A DNA stretch of 64,000 nt from Lycorma delicatula (GCF_047948215.1 NC_134464.1:3420001-3484000), one strand, 5' to 3'; counted from the first letter of the stretch, positions 9,801 through 20,039 are shown. Numbers and translations are program-made. The notes: generated by a model not told the origin, from the letters alone.

Positions 9801-11978
9801 TCAGTTAGAGATAATTGGAACTGATATTTTACCAGTTTGACTGGGTAGTCAAACTGACAAAATAGAAATTTTAAGTGAGGTATATATTAGTGTATACTGT
9901 TGCTACTGGAAATTCTGTACAGTAGCAACCGAAGTTTTGGGAAAATTTAGTACTTTTTAACCGGATCTGAATTTTCAGATGAAAATCGCAAATATCTCGA
10001 AAACAGTGGGTTCTAGGGCTCTGAAAATGTTTTTTGACCCTCCTTGACCATATCTCATCTGCTCCCAGTGGTACCTGTCAGATTTTAATATTTTCAAGTG
10101 CCCCTGGGGCGCTATTTGGAGATTGGAGAAGGTGTGCGATGGGGTTTGATTGACAAATGCAATGTATGTTCAGATTATTTTGGAGCATACTGTGGCAATT
10201 TCTGACTGATATCCTGACTATTGATGCTATTTCCTTAATAGTTTTTTTCTGTCAGTTATAATAACATTTTTGACATACTCAATATTTTCTTCATTTGTCG
10301 ATAGGTAGATAGTCACTGTGAATGTCATCTTCTGCATTATCACAACCATCACTAAAAAAAGTTATGCCGATTGTAAACTGTTTTCTTCATCTCTGATTCT
10401 CCATACTTTTGTTCAAGCAGCATTAATATCTTTGGCAATGATTTTTTAAGCAAAATTTGATATTTGCACTTTCCATTGTGATATTTTTCATTGCAACATA
10501 CAATTCACAAACATTCACAAAAGGAAGTATTATGATCGCAAACAATTTCGGTTTTCAGATTTCAATGGAAATATCCATTTTGACCATCCTTGAATCCATC
10601 TTGACTAGTTTTGGTGTGACATCTGTACGTATGCATGTACGTACACACATGTACATATGTATCTTCTTTTTTTTTCCTGTTTAGCCTCCGGGAATTATTT
10701 TTCAGGTATTATTTCAGAAGATGTATGAGGATGATATATATGAGTGTAAATGAACTGTAATCTTGTACAGTCTCAGTTCGACATTCCTGAGATGTATGGT
10801 TAATTAAAACCCAACCACCAAAGAACACTGGTATCCACGATCTAGTATTCAAATCTGTATAAAACCTTTATTAATGCTGGAACTCTCGAATTCCAAATCA
10901 GCTGATTTGGGAAGGTGTGTTCACCATTTGACCAACCCAGTGAATTTCGTATGTATCTTGCATAACTCAAAAACGATTAGCTGTAGGATGTTGCAATTTT
11001 GGATTTGGAACTTTTGTAACATCTAGTTGTGCACCTCCCCTTTTGATTGCTATCGATTGTACTGAAAGTGTCCAAAAAAGCCCAAAATAAAAAAAAAAAA
11101 TTTGGATTTTGGACTTTTAATTACAGTAATAAACACGAATTGAGAACTTTTCAATGATTTATCATAACTGGTACTTATTTTCATTGGTTCCAGAGTTGTA
11201 GCCAAATAAAATTTAATTAATGAAATATTTGGATTCTTACAAGAAGAAGGCACATCGGTTCAAATCCAACTTCATCTCCTTTTTTTTAAGTTTAAATATA
11301 TTGATTTATTAATAACATTAACCTCTGACTGTAAAAAATCTTTACAATAAATAATACTTCAATAGTAACTGTAAAAAATAAAAGAAAGAAATAATATCAG
11401 AAATTATTAATGAAATAACATTTTGATGTACTTTTCATTTAAAAAACAAATGTGTATATGTAATTTAATAGGCCTACAAGGAAGTCATGTAGTGTCCACA
11501 TCAGATTTTTAGTACTTTTATATGCAAAACAGGAAGCATGTGATGCGGCTTCATCAGGACATCATGATTAGTGCTAACATAAAAACCAAAAATTTCCTTA
11601 TTATGATTGCTATTTTTAAATTGTGTAGAGTAATTCCAGGAACTTTTTATACCTATCATGTATAATAAAATAGTATAAATTTTATTTATGCGTATGAAAA
11701 AAGAAGTATTTCATTAATTTACTTTTTTTATTAATCATGTTTGACAGGTATATCCGTTTGCATGGTTGGCTGATGTACTACCATTTAATACACCTCGACT
11801 TCTTTTGAACCGTGAAGAAGTCGGATCATTTGGAATTAGTATATCACCATATACAGCAGATGTTGTTATAAAAAATGATATCATCGATGGGGTTAAGTTG
11901 TTAGCTAAAGAAGTTGGTTGGTGGGATGAATTAAAACTTTTGACCGATGAAAAAACAAATATTAATGTACCAGATTAA
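612..11978 (+). CDS. Sirt3: SIRT3-like NAD-dependent protein deacylase (sirtuin), 5'-partial, four exons
   Basis: Class I sirtuins remove acyl groups from lysine using NAD+. Four exons (612-844, 3276-3421, 9569-9688, 11748-11978) join in phase and give about 242 residues to a TAA stop. Visible motifs in order: SPDSGVY (helical module), TQNIDGLER (NAD/ribose site), VEAHGTF with the catalytic His, a zinc site C-X2-C-X20-C-X2-C (CIKC...CDHC), [16 protein letters not shown] and PRLLLNRE. The C-X2-C spacing of the first zinc pair and the lack of the long loop SIRT2 has after its LLINKE segment both favour SIRT3 over SIRT2, from my knowledge of the families. The GAG-type Rossmann start and any mitochondrial targeting peptide must lie upstream of position 1, so mitochondrial location is inference only. 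All boundaries have AG/GT consensus. SIRT2 is the alternative, less likely. Confidence 0.9.
1349..1845. mobile_element. Non-autonomous DNA transposon (MITE) with 28-bp inverted ends and 8-bp target duplication
   Basis: The left end (1349 onward) begins ggtacttacgtattaatgcc. The right end (to 1845), reverse-complemented, matches it over 28 bp with two mismatches. The flanks are identical 8-mers, ttatttat at 1341-1348 and 1846-1853. The 497-bp element has no ORF of note and contains an inner inverted repeat. An 8-bp duplication fits hAT or P-type transposition, but the terminal bases are not the usual hAT CAG start, so the superfamily is open. It sits in a sirtuin intron. Confidence 0.78.
1489..1690. 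repeat. Inner palindromic repeat (ctaaccttgacta / tagtcaaggttag arms)
   Basis: The arms at about 1489-1542 and 1619-1690 are reverse complements containing aacctacgctcgctaacc. The right arm carries an extra segment of about 10 bp in the ctcgct/ctcact stretch. The arms lie nested inside the larger MITE and may be a second palindromic MITE or the core of the first. Confidence 0.75.
1854..3275. other. Sirtuin intron, no recognised element
   Basis: AT-rich intron between the first and second visible sirtuin exons. Short open frames here have no family resemblance. Confidence 0.5.
3276..3421 (+). CDS. Sirt3: Sirtuin exon (catalytic His and zinc ribbon)
   Basis: The acceptor CTCAG ends at 3275. 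The joined codon T|TG gives Leu, so the protein reads ...LER-L-AGI..., as in the family. The exon holds VEAHGTF (catalytic His) and all four zinc Cys (CIKC and CDHC, 20 residues apart). It ends on CAG (Gln) before donor GTAATT, phase 0. Confidence 0.88.
3422..5601. other. Sirtuin intron, mostly unassigned
   Basis: AT-rich sequence. A stretch at about 4525-4610 has a weak tRNA-like look (a cagttggtataatgg A-box-like run) but no convincing B box, so no RNA gene is called. A short (TA)n palindrome lies near 3950-3975. Confidence 0.45.
5602..5836 (-). mobile_element. Mariner/IS630-like transposase, C-terminal remnant with end sequence
   Basis: On the minus strand the remnant encodes a tail resembling the mariner C-terminus (RSWIKE..., then [11 protein letters not shown]) with internal stops. 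The run near 5605 (gtggggtggctgaaac) resembles a terminal inverted repeat of such elements. The inner end is replaced at 5837 by SINE sequence. It is a dead fragment. Confidence 0.55.
5837..6134. mobile_element. SINE copy A in two opposed pieces (5'-inverted)
   Basis: 5837-5938 is the 3' half of the SINE in minus orientation (tttctgtttagcctcc tail). 5941-6134 is the 5' half in plus orientation (starting aacccaatgggttggtctag, with aatcagctgatttgg). The two halves meet head to head. The same SINE is found uninverted at 10666-10949 (-) and 57269-57584 (+). Confidence 0.75.
6135..6900 (-). pseudogene. hAT-type transposase remnant (ZBED5/GTF2IRD2-like)
   Basis: Minus-strand fragments, read from 6900 downwards, resemble the ZBED5-like hAT lineage. 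First is a BED-like start ([18 protein letters not shown]), then [18 protein letters not shown] (compare SNDT.SRRI in the family), then [20 protein letters not shown] and a [14 protein letters not shown] segment. Frame changes separate them. The C-terminal half is missing because SINE sequence starts at 6134. Assignment rests on remembered family motifs. Confidence 0.65.
7690..7890 (+). pseudogene. Non-LTR reverse transcriptase fragment
   Basis: Plus-strand frame reads [18 protein letters not shown], then [17 protein letters not shown]. This matches the RT-0/RT-1 pattern (aL..lK..KApGeDgi, ..iW..e..P) of LINE reverse transcriptases. Only about 60 codons remain. Confidence 0.6.
8331..8600. repeat. 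Tandem repeat, units of 114-122 bp
   Basis: Unit 1 is 8331-8444, unit 2 is 8445-8566 and a partial unit 3 starts at 8567. Shared blocks include aaatatctcg at the unit start, gccacctagc, ttcttttcrcgtaac and atgagccaratcgg. A long open frame across it (8235-8618, minus) is a by-product of the repeat. The preceding (TA)n-rich sequence (7990-8075) may belong to the same element. Confidence 0.75.
8616..9425. repeat. GC-rich LINE-UTR-like block with a second copy at 27985-28352
   Basis: This is much more GC-rich than its surroundings. From 9079 (cccaaccccgtagg) to about 9425 it is closely similar, in the same orientation, to 27985-28352. Shared words include gacacccaccttgtga, gattacatctcacagtcat and atgcctcggcagacatttgc. 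The second copy is followed by an R1-like RT fragment, so I infer untranslated sequence of an R1-clade LINE. A perfect 14-bp palindrome cgcttgtacaagcg lies at 8711-8724. Confidence 0.6.
9569..9688 (+). CDS. Sirt3: Sirtuin exon (KPDIVFFGE and GTSLE motifs)
   Basis: A 120-bp, 40-codon phase 0-0 exon. The acceptor TTTTTTCAG ends at 9568 and the donor GTAAGT starts at 9689. It encodes [15 protein letters not shown] at the start and [10 protein letters not shown] at the end, the second half of the NAD-binding fold. Confidence 0.9.
10666..10949 (-). mobile_element. SINE copy B, full length, with 10-bp target duplication
   Basis: A reverse-oriented copy of the same SINE as 57269-57584. The 3' tail (tttcctgtttagcctcc) lies at the left and the tRNA-like head (accaacccag) at the right. 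Direct repeats tatgtatctt flank it at 10656-10665 and 10950-10959. It sits in the last sirtuin intron. Confidence 0.78.
10960..11747. other. Sirtuin intron, nothing recognised
   Basis: AT-rich intron ahead of the terminal sirtuin exon, without a recognisable element. Confidence 0.4.
11748..11978 (+). CDS. Sirt3: Sirtuin terminal exon with stop
   Basis: The acceptor TTTGACAG ends at 11747. The exon begins VYPFAWLAD, continues [11 protein letters not shown] and ends ...NINVPD with TAA at 11976-11978. AATAAA hexamers at 12267-12272 and 12418-12423 are possible polyadenylation signals. The C-terminal tail length is similar to SIRT3. Confidence 0.9.
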   Translation, partial: VYPFAWLADVLPFNTPRLLLNREEVGSFGISISPYTADVVIKNDIIDGVKLLAKEVGWWDELKLLTDEKTNINVPD

Positions 11979-12533
11979 TTCATGTTATGGTTATGTATGC
12001 AGTAGATGTTAATCAAAAAATAAGATGAGAAGTATTGATTTTTACTAGTTTTAATAGAAATATTACAAAGTTATATTTTCTGTTAAGAATTTAAATTAAT
12101 TTCTAGACTAGTACATTATAATTAAAAGTAATGAAAATTAAATTAATAATGACAACATAAGAAAAATATATATATATTTATTCATATGTATTTATTAACA
12201 TTTCTTGTTTATTCCATATATATATTTTTTTTTTTTTTTTTAGTTTACATAAAAAGTATTTAAAAAAATAAATATAGATTTCTTTATATTACTACATTTT
12301 TAAATATATTTTTATATTTGTTGATATATTATTGAAGTTGAATGTTTTTCTTTCAGCTTTTATAAAATAACACATTGTTTTGGTTGGTATATTTAATTAA
12401 ATTTGATTTATTCAAGAAATAAAAAACACGTGTTGTGAATATATAACATGTTAAAAAATCTGCAGCATCATGTGCAGGCAACGTAAGCATTGACTAACAT
12501 TCAAGATAAAACTTGATATATATATTTTATATA
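11979..12533. other. Sirtuin 3' UTR and downstream flank
   Basis: AT-rich sequence after the stop, with AATAAA at 12267-12272 and 12418-12423. No other gene is seen. Confidence 0.5.
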
Positions 12534-12724
12534 TTTTTTTTTGTCTTCAGTCATTTGACTGGTTTGATGCAGCTCTCCAAGATTCCCTATCTAGTGCTAG
12601 TCGTTTCATTTCAGTATACCCTCTACATCCTACATCCCTAACAATTTGTTTTACCTATTCCAAACGTGGCCTGCCTACACAATTTTTTCCTTCTACTTGT
12701 CCTTCCAATATTAAAGCGACTAGC
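12534..12724 (-). mobile_element. RTE-like LINE, 3' end fragment
   Basis: Nearly identical to the 3' ends of the two long copies at 40346 and 59382 (poly-A as a T run, then gtcttcagtcatttgactgg). Homology stops abruptly at aaagcgact (about 12724), where a different LINE sequence begins. It is 5'-truncated or interrupted. Confidence 0.85.
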
Positions 12725-14760
12725 CCTGCCCATCGGGGTCGCTTTTGGTTCATTGAGACATCATGACAACTGCATCCACTTGCCCTGATGCCTCTCTTCA
12801 GAAGGGTTGACTTTCCCTTCCCTATAACCTAATCAGAGTCCGGGTATGCACCCCACACATACCCCTCTCAATCACGTGCCCACCTCACATACCTTGAGGG
12901 TCCTTAATGCATCATCAGAGCGCTCCAATCCAACCACAATTGTAAGTAGATGGGCTAGAAATGCGCTCAGCAATAAGCTCTGAAGCTCAAATTAGTCACG
13001 ATGAAGTTAAGACCCCACAGGATAACAATAGGAAAAAACAACAACAAATGCAAAGAAAAATAGAAAAACCTACATCTAGACACAATAAAATAACAAGGAT
13101 CTCATAAGTCTCTTATAGATGGTCTACATGATGAAAGTTCATGCCCGACAAGTAGGCAGCAATAGACAGCCCATGGGAAGAAAAATATCAATGAACAAAT
13201 CTTAACCTAACACATAGAAATAGAATGAATACACTTATAAAACCACCATTCACATTGTTTTCAAAAAACAAAAGATTTACCACCACGTATATGCAGCACA
13301 AAAAAGAATTGCTAAAGAACCCACTGCCCATAGAAAACCCAGCCTCGAGTAGGTCCTGGCGAAGAGGTAAGCAGTAAGCAGTTTATAATAAAAATACATT
13401 ATAAGAAGAAAACATCAGGAAAAATAAAGGACACTAGGTACAGCAAAAATCACAAGACACAGTAAAATAAAAAAAGGCAAGTAAAATCCGTTGTGTTCTG
13501 TCCAGCACCAAAAATCCAGAATGTCGTATTATGCTAAAAAATAACAGTTATAACCATAAATTCATGGCCCCTTGGTAGATGGTAAATACATATCAATACA
13601 TAGACAAGTACATATCAAAACCTAGCCTAACACAATAACGATAAACACCAATAGGCGATAATGCACAACAAGTACAATAAATTACGTTCTCATGTTGTAC
13701 CGTAAAAGATACAAATGGCAAATAATATACAATTGCAAAAAGGAAAACTTAACCTAACACAATGAATTACAATATCAAACAATGGTGATTACAGTAATAG
13801 CTGCAACGGTCCTCGTTTACGCCATCTGGAGTCCATGAGCCCCATTGCCAGTATCATCCACCAGTTCGATCAATCAGGACCCCATTCTGTCATTTCTTCC
13901 AGTTTGGTCTTTAGGATGCCTGTGATCAATATGGACACCTCTTCTCATTGTCGTTGACCCGGGAGCGTATGGCCCACTGTTTTTTCTGGTGTTGGTCAGT
14001 CTAGCCCTTGTAAATGATGATGACCCAGCAACCGTTCATGTCTATAAACTGTATGTTCTGGGGTGTCTAGCTGTCCACAATAAACACAAAGAGGAGAGTT
14101 CCGATGCTTGAACTTGAAAACATTCCGTATTCCCCATGCCCCGAAAGGAACTGAGTCAGCAAATGAGAAAATTCCCCATGCTTCCTCATTATCCAGAGGG
14201 ATCAACCATCGAGTCCAAGCGTCTTTTTGCGAAGCATTCCAAAGGTCCTACCATTCTTGCAGTAGTAGCTGTTGTGCCACCAATCTTCATGGATCCTTGC
14301 TGCATCTGTATGAGTTCTGTTGCCCGAATCGAGATTGGAGGAATGCCCGCAATCACTTCCACCGCACTCCCGTTATCGTCCGATATGCAGTCGTCGCCTG
14401 CATTGCAGCTCTTCGCTGCAATGAGGCCAGCCTCTTCACGTTCCAGTTCAGTGCATCCACCCAGACCGGAACTGCATACATGAGTGATGACAGCCCAGCT
14501 GTCATGATCAATCTCCTCTTGCTGGCTTTCAGACCCGCCTGCGCTGCCATCAGCTGGCCCAAAGTGTAACCGTTTTGCTATTGGTCACCACCTCCCTGGA
14601 GATGGGTAGTGAAGAGCCCTGACCTATCCAACCAAACGCCTAAGTACCTTGCACTTCGCAGCTCCACCACCCTAACTCCATCAACCTCATTTGTTATTTG
14701 CCGAAGTCGATGCCATCCCGCAAGAACTATTAATATTAAATATAATAGCTATTAAATATT
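12725..14760 (-). pseudogene. R1-clade-like LINE, 3' portion (RT thumb, CCHC, 3' UTR)
   Basis: On the minus strand, 14730-14000 encodes the end of ORF2 in broken frames: VELRSARYLGVWLDRSGLF, then SLMYAVPVWVDALNW with LQRRAAMQATTAYRTITGV, and then a C-terminal zinc-finger-like CVYCGQLDTPEHTVY. That order (RT thumb, then Cys/His finger) is usual for R1-like and related LINEs. 12725-13790, A-rich on the plus strand, has no coding signal and is probably its 3' UTR. Confidence 0.65.
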
Positions 14761-14839
14761 ACGAACGCGCAACACCACTTCCATTAATGGAATGATGTAA
14801 ATTCAAAATGTCAGTACCTTCCTTTGTTCATATACCGCT

Positions 14840-15725
14840 GTTTTCAACTGCTATAATGTATTGTTTTTAATCAAATCATCACCTTCAAATGCCAACTGGT
14901 GGTTCATCATTTGATACTTTTGTTTAAATTTATAAATGTTATGTTTTTCCAGTATATTCATTTTTTCAAAGTTATTAAAAACATCCAAAATTTCTAAATT
15001 ATTTTTACAATTTGTAATGCTATGTTTACACTTCAACAAACAGTCAACCATATAAGAAATACCTCACGTTTTATTTTTGTAAGCATTGTAATGTTCAGTA
15101 TATCTTTTTTTAAAAGATCTGTTAGTTTTACCAGTATAAATTTTATTACATTCATTACTTTTAATTTTGTATATTCTTTACTAAGTCCTTCCTATTATTT
15201 TTATTATTGTTATTCCTTAAATATTTTATAATACGGATTATTTGGTTTATATACTTTTTAATGTTTATTTTTTTCATATACATCCGTAATTTTTTCTGTT
15301 ATTTTATTTGCACAATAATATTCTAGGAAAAGGCTATTACTAATATCTGAACTGTTCTCTTGTTTTAGTATTTTTGTAAAATTATCATGGTAATTTTATT
15401 CTGTTTTTTATAGATTTTTTTCTATAATTTCTTTATGAAAATGCATTAAATATTGCTACTTGTTTTATTTCTTTTTTATTTTTATTGTTTTTTGTATAAT
15501 GAATAGTTCTAAAAATCAGATTTCTGTACGTATTAATTTTTTGTGACCATAGGTGGTTAGAATTTAATGTATTGTAATAATATTTGTCGTGGGTTTTCTA
15601 TAAACTGATGTTTCTATTATGTTGTTTACGTTCAATATCAATATAAAAATGTATTTTTCTGTATTCTCAATTTCACATATACATTTTAAATCTTTATTGT
15701 AATCGTTAAGTTTATTTAAAATGAC
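14840..15725 (-). pseudogene. Penelope-like element remnant (RT end and GIY-YIG endonuclease)
   Basis: The minus strand first shows an RT-thumb-like piece (SVYRKPTTN near 15600). After a linker it shows IYKIKSNECNKIYTGKTNRS at about 15180-15120, a decayed GIY-YIG nuclease core, then FKKRYTEHYNAYKNKT. A tail follows (NNLEILDVFNNFEKMNILEK). The RT-then-GIY-YIG order is the hallmark of Penelope-like elements. Stops and frame changes mark it as dead. Confidence 0.75.
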
Positions 15726-15839
15726 CAAATGTGCAGGTCTTCAGAGGGCGCTGTAAATTTAGTGTATATGAAGAGTAAACTGTGTCAACACAGAATAAAA
15801 TCTATGCTACCATAGACTGAAGAACAATCTAGATAAATA

Positions 15840-16690
15840 CAGGGAGATATACAGGTCAACAACTTAAAGACGGCCCTTTTTCCGTATCAAATGTAGTCGA
15901 ACTCTGTGTCAGTGAAATAGATGGTACAGGAAGAAATGCAACTATGGATAATTTTTTTCACCTCCATACCTTTAGTAAACGATCTCTATGCCAATCACAA
16001 AATTACGATAATTGGGATTCTCTGCAAAGATAAATGGGAAATTCCAGGAGAACTTCTCAATGTTTCAAAAAATCCCAGGTGCATCTATATTTGCTTTATC
16101 AAATCCCCCAAATTATTGTTCCATAGTTTCTTGCATTCTGGATAAGAAATAAAAGAAACTTGTTCTAGTACTTCCTACTCTCCATGGTATGAAAGTAGTG
16201 GACATGCTCTGAAACCCAAAATTATAACTTATAATGTTACTAAAGGTGAATCATTGATCGTCTAAAAACTGAATATTGTGTATCATGAATCAGTCGGTTG
16301 AAATGGCCGTTTACTATTTTTAATGGTATGCTAAATGTCGGTACTATCAATGCTCTGATTATTTTCAAAACATACATGTGAATATAAGAAAAAAAATGTT
16401 TTTGATGGACCTTGGAAAAGAATTAGTGAAAAATCAACTGCTGAGAATACAAATCAAAACACCGACTATTCCCGCAAAACAAAAAATTAAAAACTGCTGA
16501 AGACCTTGCCTACAATGTTGAAGATTAGCCTGCTGAACCTAATGATCAAAACCCTCCAAAGTGTAAGTACTGCCCTAAAAGAAAGAACAGGTACACTAAC
16601 AAGTGCAGAGCCCTTATTTATAAGGAGCCAGTATTTAGGGCAGTCTTTGTCTGCTTTGAATGTGTCAACAAAGACATTGACTAAATAAAA
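15840..16690 (+). pseudogene. piggyBac-type transposase remnant
   Basis: Segments in shifting plus frames follow piggyBac order. First is DGTGRNATMDNFFTSIPLVN (compare DGTGRN.T.DN.FTSIPL), then KWEIPGELLNVSKN, a LGKELVKNQLLRIQIKTP helix, and finally a Cys-rich end (CKYCPKRKN, VFVCFECVNKD) resembling the piggyBac RING-like tail. The N-terminal half is absent and several stops are present. Confidence 0.75.
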
Positions 16691-17650
16691 ACTATTTATA
16701 AGTAATTATGTTCATTTTTTTTAATATAAAGCAAAGCAGATTGTTTTATCTGTATAATATTCAAACAACAATAAGTAAATATTGATTACATGTAACTTCT
16801 ATCATACTATTTTTACGTAGCCCAGTTTTTGTTTACCAGTGATGTTTCATTTGTCTATCGTATTTGCAATTATATCTTGCAAGAACTAAACATGTCTGGG
16901 ACAAAATAAATAATTTTTTTTTTAATGTCAATTACAAGAAAAATTCTCTACACCCGACTAATGGTGTGTTAAGCGGGGGAACCTAATCAGACCCAAATTT
17001 TTCTACGCTCTCTTCGGATATTGTGTCAAATTTTCTTCCGGTATTAAGTCACCCAAATCAATAAAAACATTATTTTCGTGATTAATAAAAATTAACCCCT
17101 TACCAGTTTTTGAAGAGATAACTCGTCATTAACTACCTTAATAAAAATTGCCCTTGAAGAAATAACTCATCATCCACTTTTTTGCATAAAGTGCTCAGAG
17201 GCACTCCTCTGACAAAGTAATTTGTCATTATGAACTGATCTGTTTTATTCTTGATGAGTTACTGCAATGTGAGAGTCTAGTTCCACATTTATTCTAATTT
17301 AACAGTGAAGCACTAGTAGCATATTGATTCTCTATTCTATCCTTCGTAACAGTTGATACCGTGCACTTGTTTTTATTGTTCCTTAAGTTAAGTTGATGTT
17401 AGTTTTATTATTTCTTTGTGTTATTTGTTTTCTTTTATTGCTTTCTCTAATATATTTCCTGAAAAATTTCTAATATATATGTAAAAGTGGAAATTTGCCG
17501 GTTGAAGCACAAACTTCAATGAACTGAATTAATGAATTGCGAACTGCCAGTCTCTATCACTTTATGATCTGGAACTGAACTGAATTATTCAAATCAATCA
17601 AAGGAATAATATTACAAACATAATAGAATTAAATTTACGTTAAATAAAAT
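16691..17650. other. Unassigned stretch
   Basis: Contains a diverged pair, ttgaagagataactcgtcat near 17110 and ttgaagaaataactcatcat near 17155, a short direct repeat. It could be the terminal region of the piggyBac remnant; this is unproven. Confidence 0.3.
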
Positions 17651-18670
17651 ACGAGGGTAAATCAAATATAAACGGGACTTTTGTTCCAGAGCATCTATGT
17701 TTGGTAGGACTGGCCCGCACTTCTAGTATGCTTGGGTGGGGTCCTTACGAGTGGGGAGAGCCAGCCATTCCACACTTCTAACCAATTCGTCAGTAACGCT
17801 CACAATGTAGCAGCAATAGGTGCATCCTTCCATCGTGCAATGTATAATTATAAAATGTCTTGCTCATGAAGTTCAAGCGATGGAAATTTTCCATAGATTG
17901 ACTGCACAGTTCGGGGACCAAACATTGTCAAGGACTTGTGTGTTTGCCTGGCATAAAGAGTTCAAGGAAGAACGAGAACAAGTGGAAAATCAGGAACACA
18001 ATCACCGTCCTCGGCACAGCATTACAGACGAAAACACTTGTGCGATTTGAGGTATTCTTGAAGACGATCAGGTTGAGAGTATCTGAAATTGCAGAACAGG
18101 TTGGAATAAGTTATGGGAGCTGTCAAGCGGTCATCACAAACAACCTTCAGTTCTGTAAAGTGTGTGCCAGATGGGTTCCTCGCCTTTTGACCATAGATCA
18201 GAAGTTGACGTTTGGAGGTCTGTCACAGGCTTACAGCAAAGGTTTGTGAAAGAAAGGTGATGGTGTTTTTGAGTCAGATCGTCACCTGCGACGAAACGTG
18301 GGTCCACCATTACAGTCCCCAGTCGAAACAAGCCAGTATGGAGTGGAGAAGGAAAGGGAGGTAGCCCCACAAAATGCCAAGACTCGACTGTATGCTAGCA
18401 AGGTTCTTTCAACAGTTTTTCGACCAACAAGGCATTTTGCTCATTGATTTTTGCATGAGTGACGCACAATCAATGCTGCATACTAATGCAAGCTGTTGAA
18501 TGAGATGAGGGGTGCACATCGCTGCAAAAGACAAGACAAATGATTGGAGAGGTGATCCTCCTCCACAATAATGCCAAGCTCCATACTGCAGGTCTAACAG
18601 TCTCAAAACAACAAAAAATGGACTGGACTCATTTTGATCAGCCTCCCTACAGACTGGACTTATCACCCTG
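17651..18670 (+). pseudogene. mariner transposase remnant with left terminal repeat
   Basis: The left end acgagggtaaatcaaatata at 17651 resembles a mariner inverted repeat. Downstream, broken plus frames give the mariner order: CLAHEVQAMEIFHRLTAQFG, LSRTCVFAWHKEFKEEREQV (helix-turn-helix), then VCARWVPRLLTIDQK, VTCDETW-like sequence, LLHNNAKLHTA (compare HHDNAPAHTA) and PPYRLDLSPC (compare PPYSPDLAPCD). No matching right end was found. Stops and frame shifts are frequent. Confidence 0.78.
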
Positions 18671-18949
18671 CAAACAATAATGAGCTTCTCATGGGTACTG
18701 GCTGTGAGGCTAAAGTGGTGAGGTATACAAGCATCTTGTGGGAGACTAAACGAATCATCACCATCAACTGGTAACAAACGGCATGCTGTTTTGGTAAGTG
18801 AAATAGGATGGTCCTCTAATATCTCTGGAAAGTCATTAGATTTTCAAAATTCAAACATGGAACTTGTTAGTATGTTAAAGGCTAACTTTTTACATGCATC
18901 AGGTACACTGTCAATCTAACAAATCGGCATGAATATTCGGAAATGTATA

Positions 18950-19710
18950 TTTCAAACAAAAAAACTTTATATCCATATATAAAGTTTGTTTGTTTGTTAT
19001 TGCATCAGGTGAGAACCAACTGAAAGAACAGCCCCAGAGTTGGCTCTGGATTCACCTGAGTTCCGAGGGTCCAGCTTCTGGCTAGACAGGCCAGCTAGTA
19101 CTTTATAAAATAAATAGCGACCAAATGTATTTCTGTGTATTACTGAACTCTTATCTGTCTATATATATAATATGAGAGATATCTTTGACAACAATTTTGG
19201 CTGAAAGGAAGTTATGTCTAAACATCCATTTTTATAAAGAAAATAATCTATCCCCAACTTTTTATTTATTGTTTTGAAGTATTAGACTGTACAGATTATA
19301 AACTGCTAATATTTCATTGATATTATATAAATTGGTGTCATTACTGAACATTAATCATTTTCCAGCAATTTTAATTCCACTATTATTCTATCACAAAATA
19401 ACATTAATAGCATAAATAACATTAATGTACCTATCCGTAAACATATAATCAGAGAGACCTAAAACAACAATTTTTATATTGTATTATTTTTAATTATAAA
19501 GTAAATAGCAACCAAGTATTTCAGATTATAACTCATATCTACTTATCCATATACATAATATGACAGAAATCTACAACCAACCGTTTTACAAAAAATTGAA
19601 CTGCTTTTTTTATTTATTATTTTGGTTAGATTGTATTATAAAAGTAATACATTAGATTGTACAGATTATAAAAATCTAAAAAAAAAAACACAAGAAGAAA
19701 TCTTACAAAC
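18950..19710. repeat. Diverged tandem duplication, period about 391 bp
   Basis: The run aaatagcgaccaa at 19112 recurs as aaatagcaaccaa at 19503. It is followed in both copies by similar blocks (cttatctgtctatatat / tctacttatccatatac, then atgagagatat / atgacagaaat, a tttttatttattrtttt run, and attagactgtacagattata / attagattgtacagattata). A short hairpin, ctttatatccatatataaag, lies near 18965. Confidence 0.6.
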
Positions 19711-20039
19711 ATGCACGGTCCTGTCAGACAACAATGTAATTAAAAAAACAATACAGAAACATCAATCGTAAAAGAAAACCTGTTAAAAATTTAACATTGT
19801 ACTGCAAAGTATTAAATATTTCTGTATTAACAGGGGCCATTTGATTTTCACTACTTTCTGGTTTTTTAAAATTTTATTATTGTGTTTAGTTTAATTATTG
19901 CTTTTTTTATAAATAAATTGTATGAAATTTGGATATATATCACAGGCCTGCAAAATTTGGGATGTGGAGGAATGTTTTTTTAACTATTGACAATTAATTC
20001 CTAAGAATTTTTTTAACACTGAATCCAAAAATAATCTTC

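Noticed and set aside
17938..18249. 103-codon plus frame as a separate gene
   Set aside because: It is one of the shifted frames of the mariner remnant.
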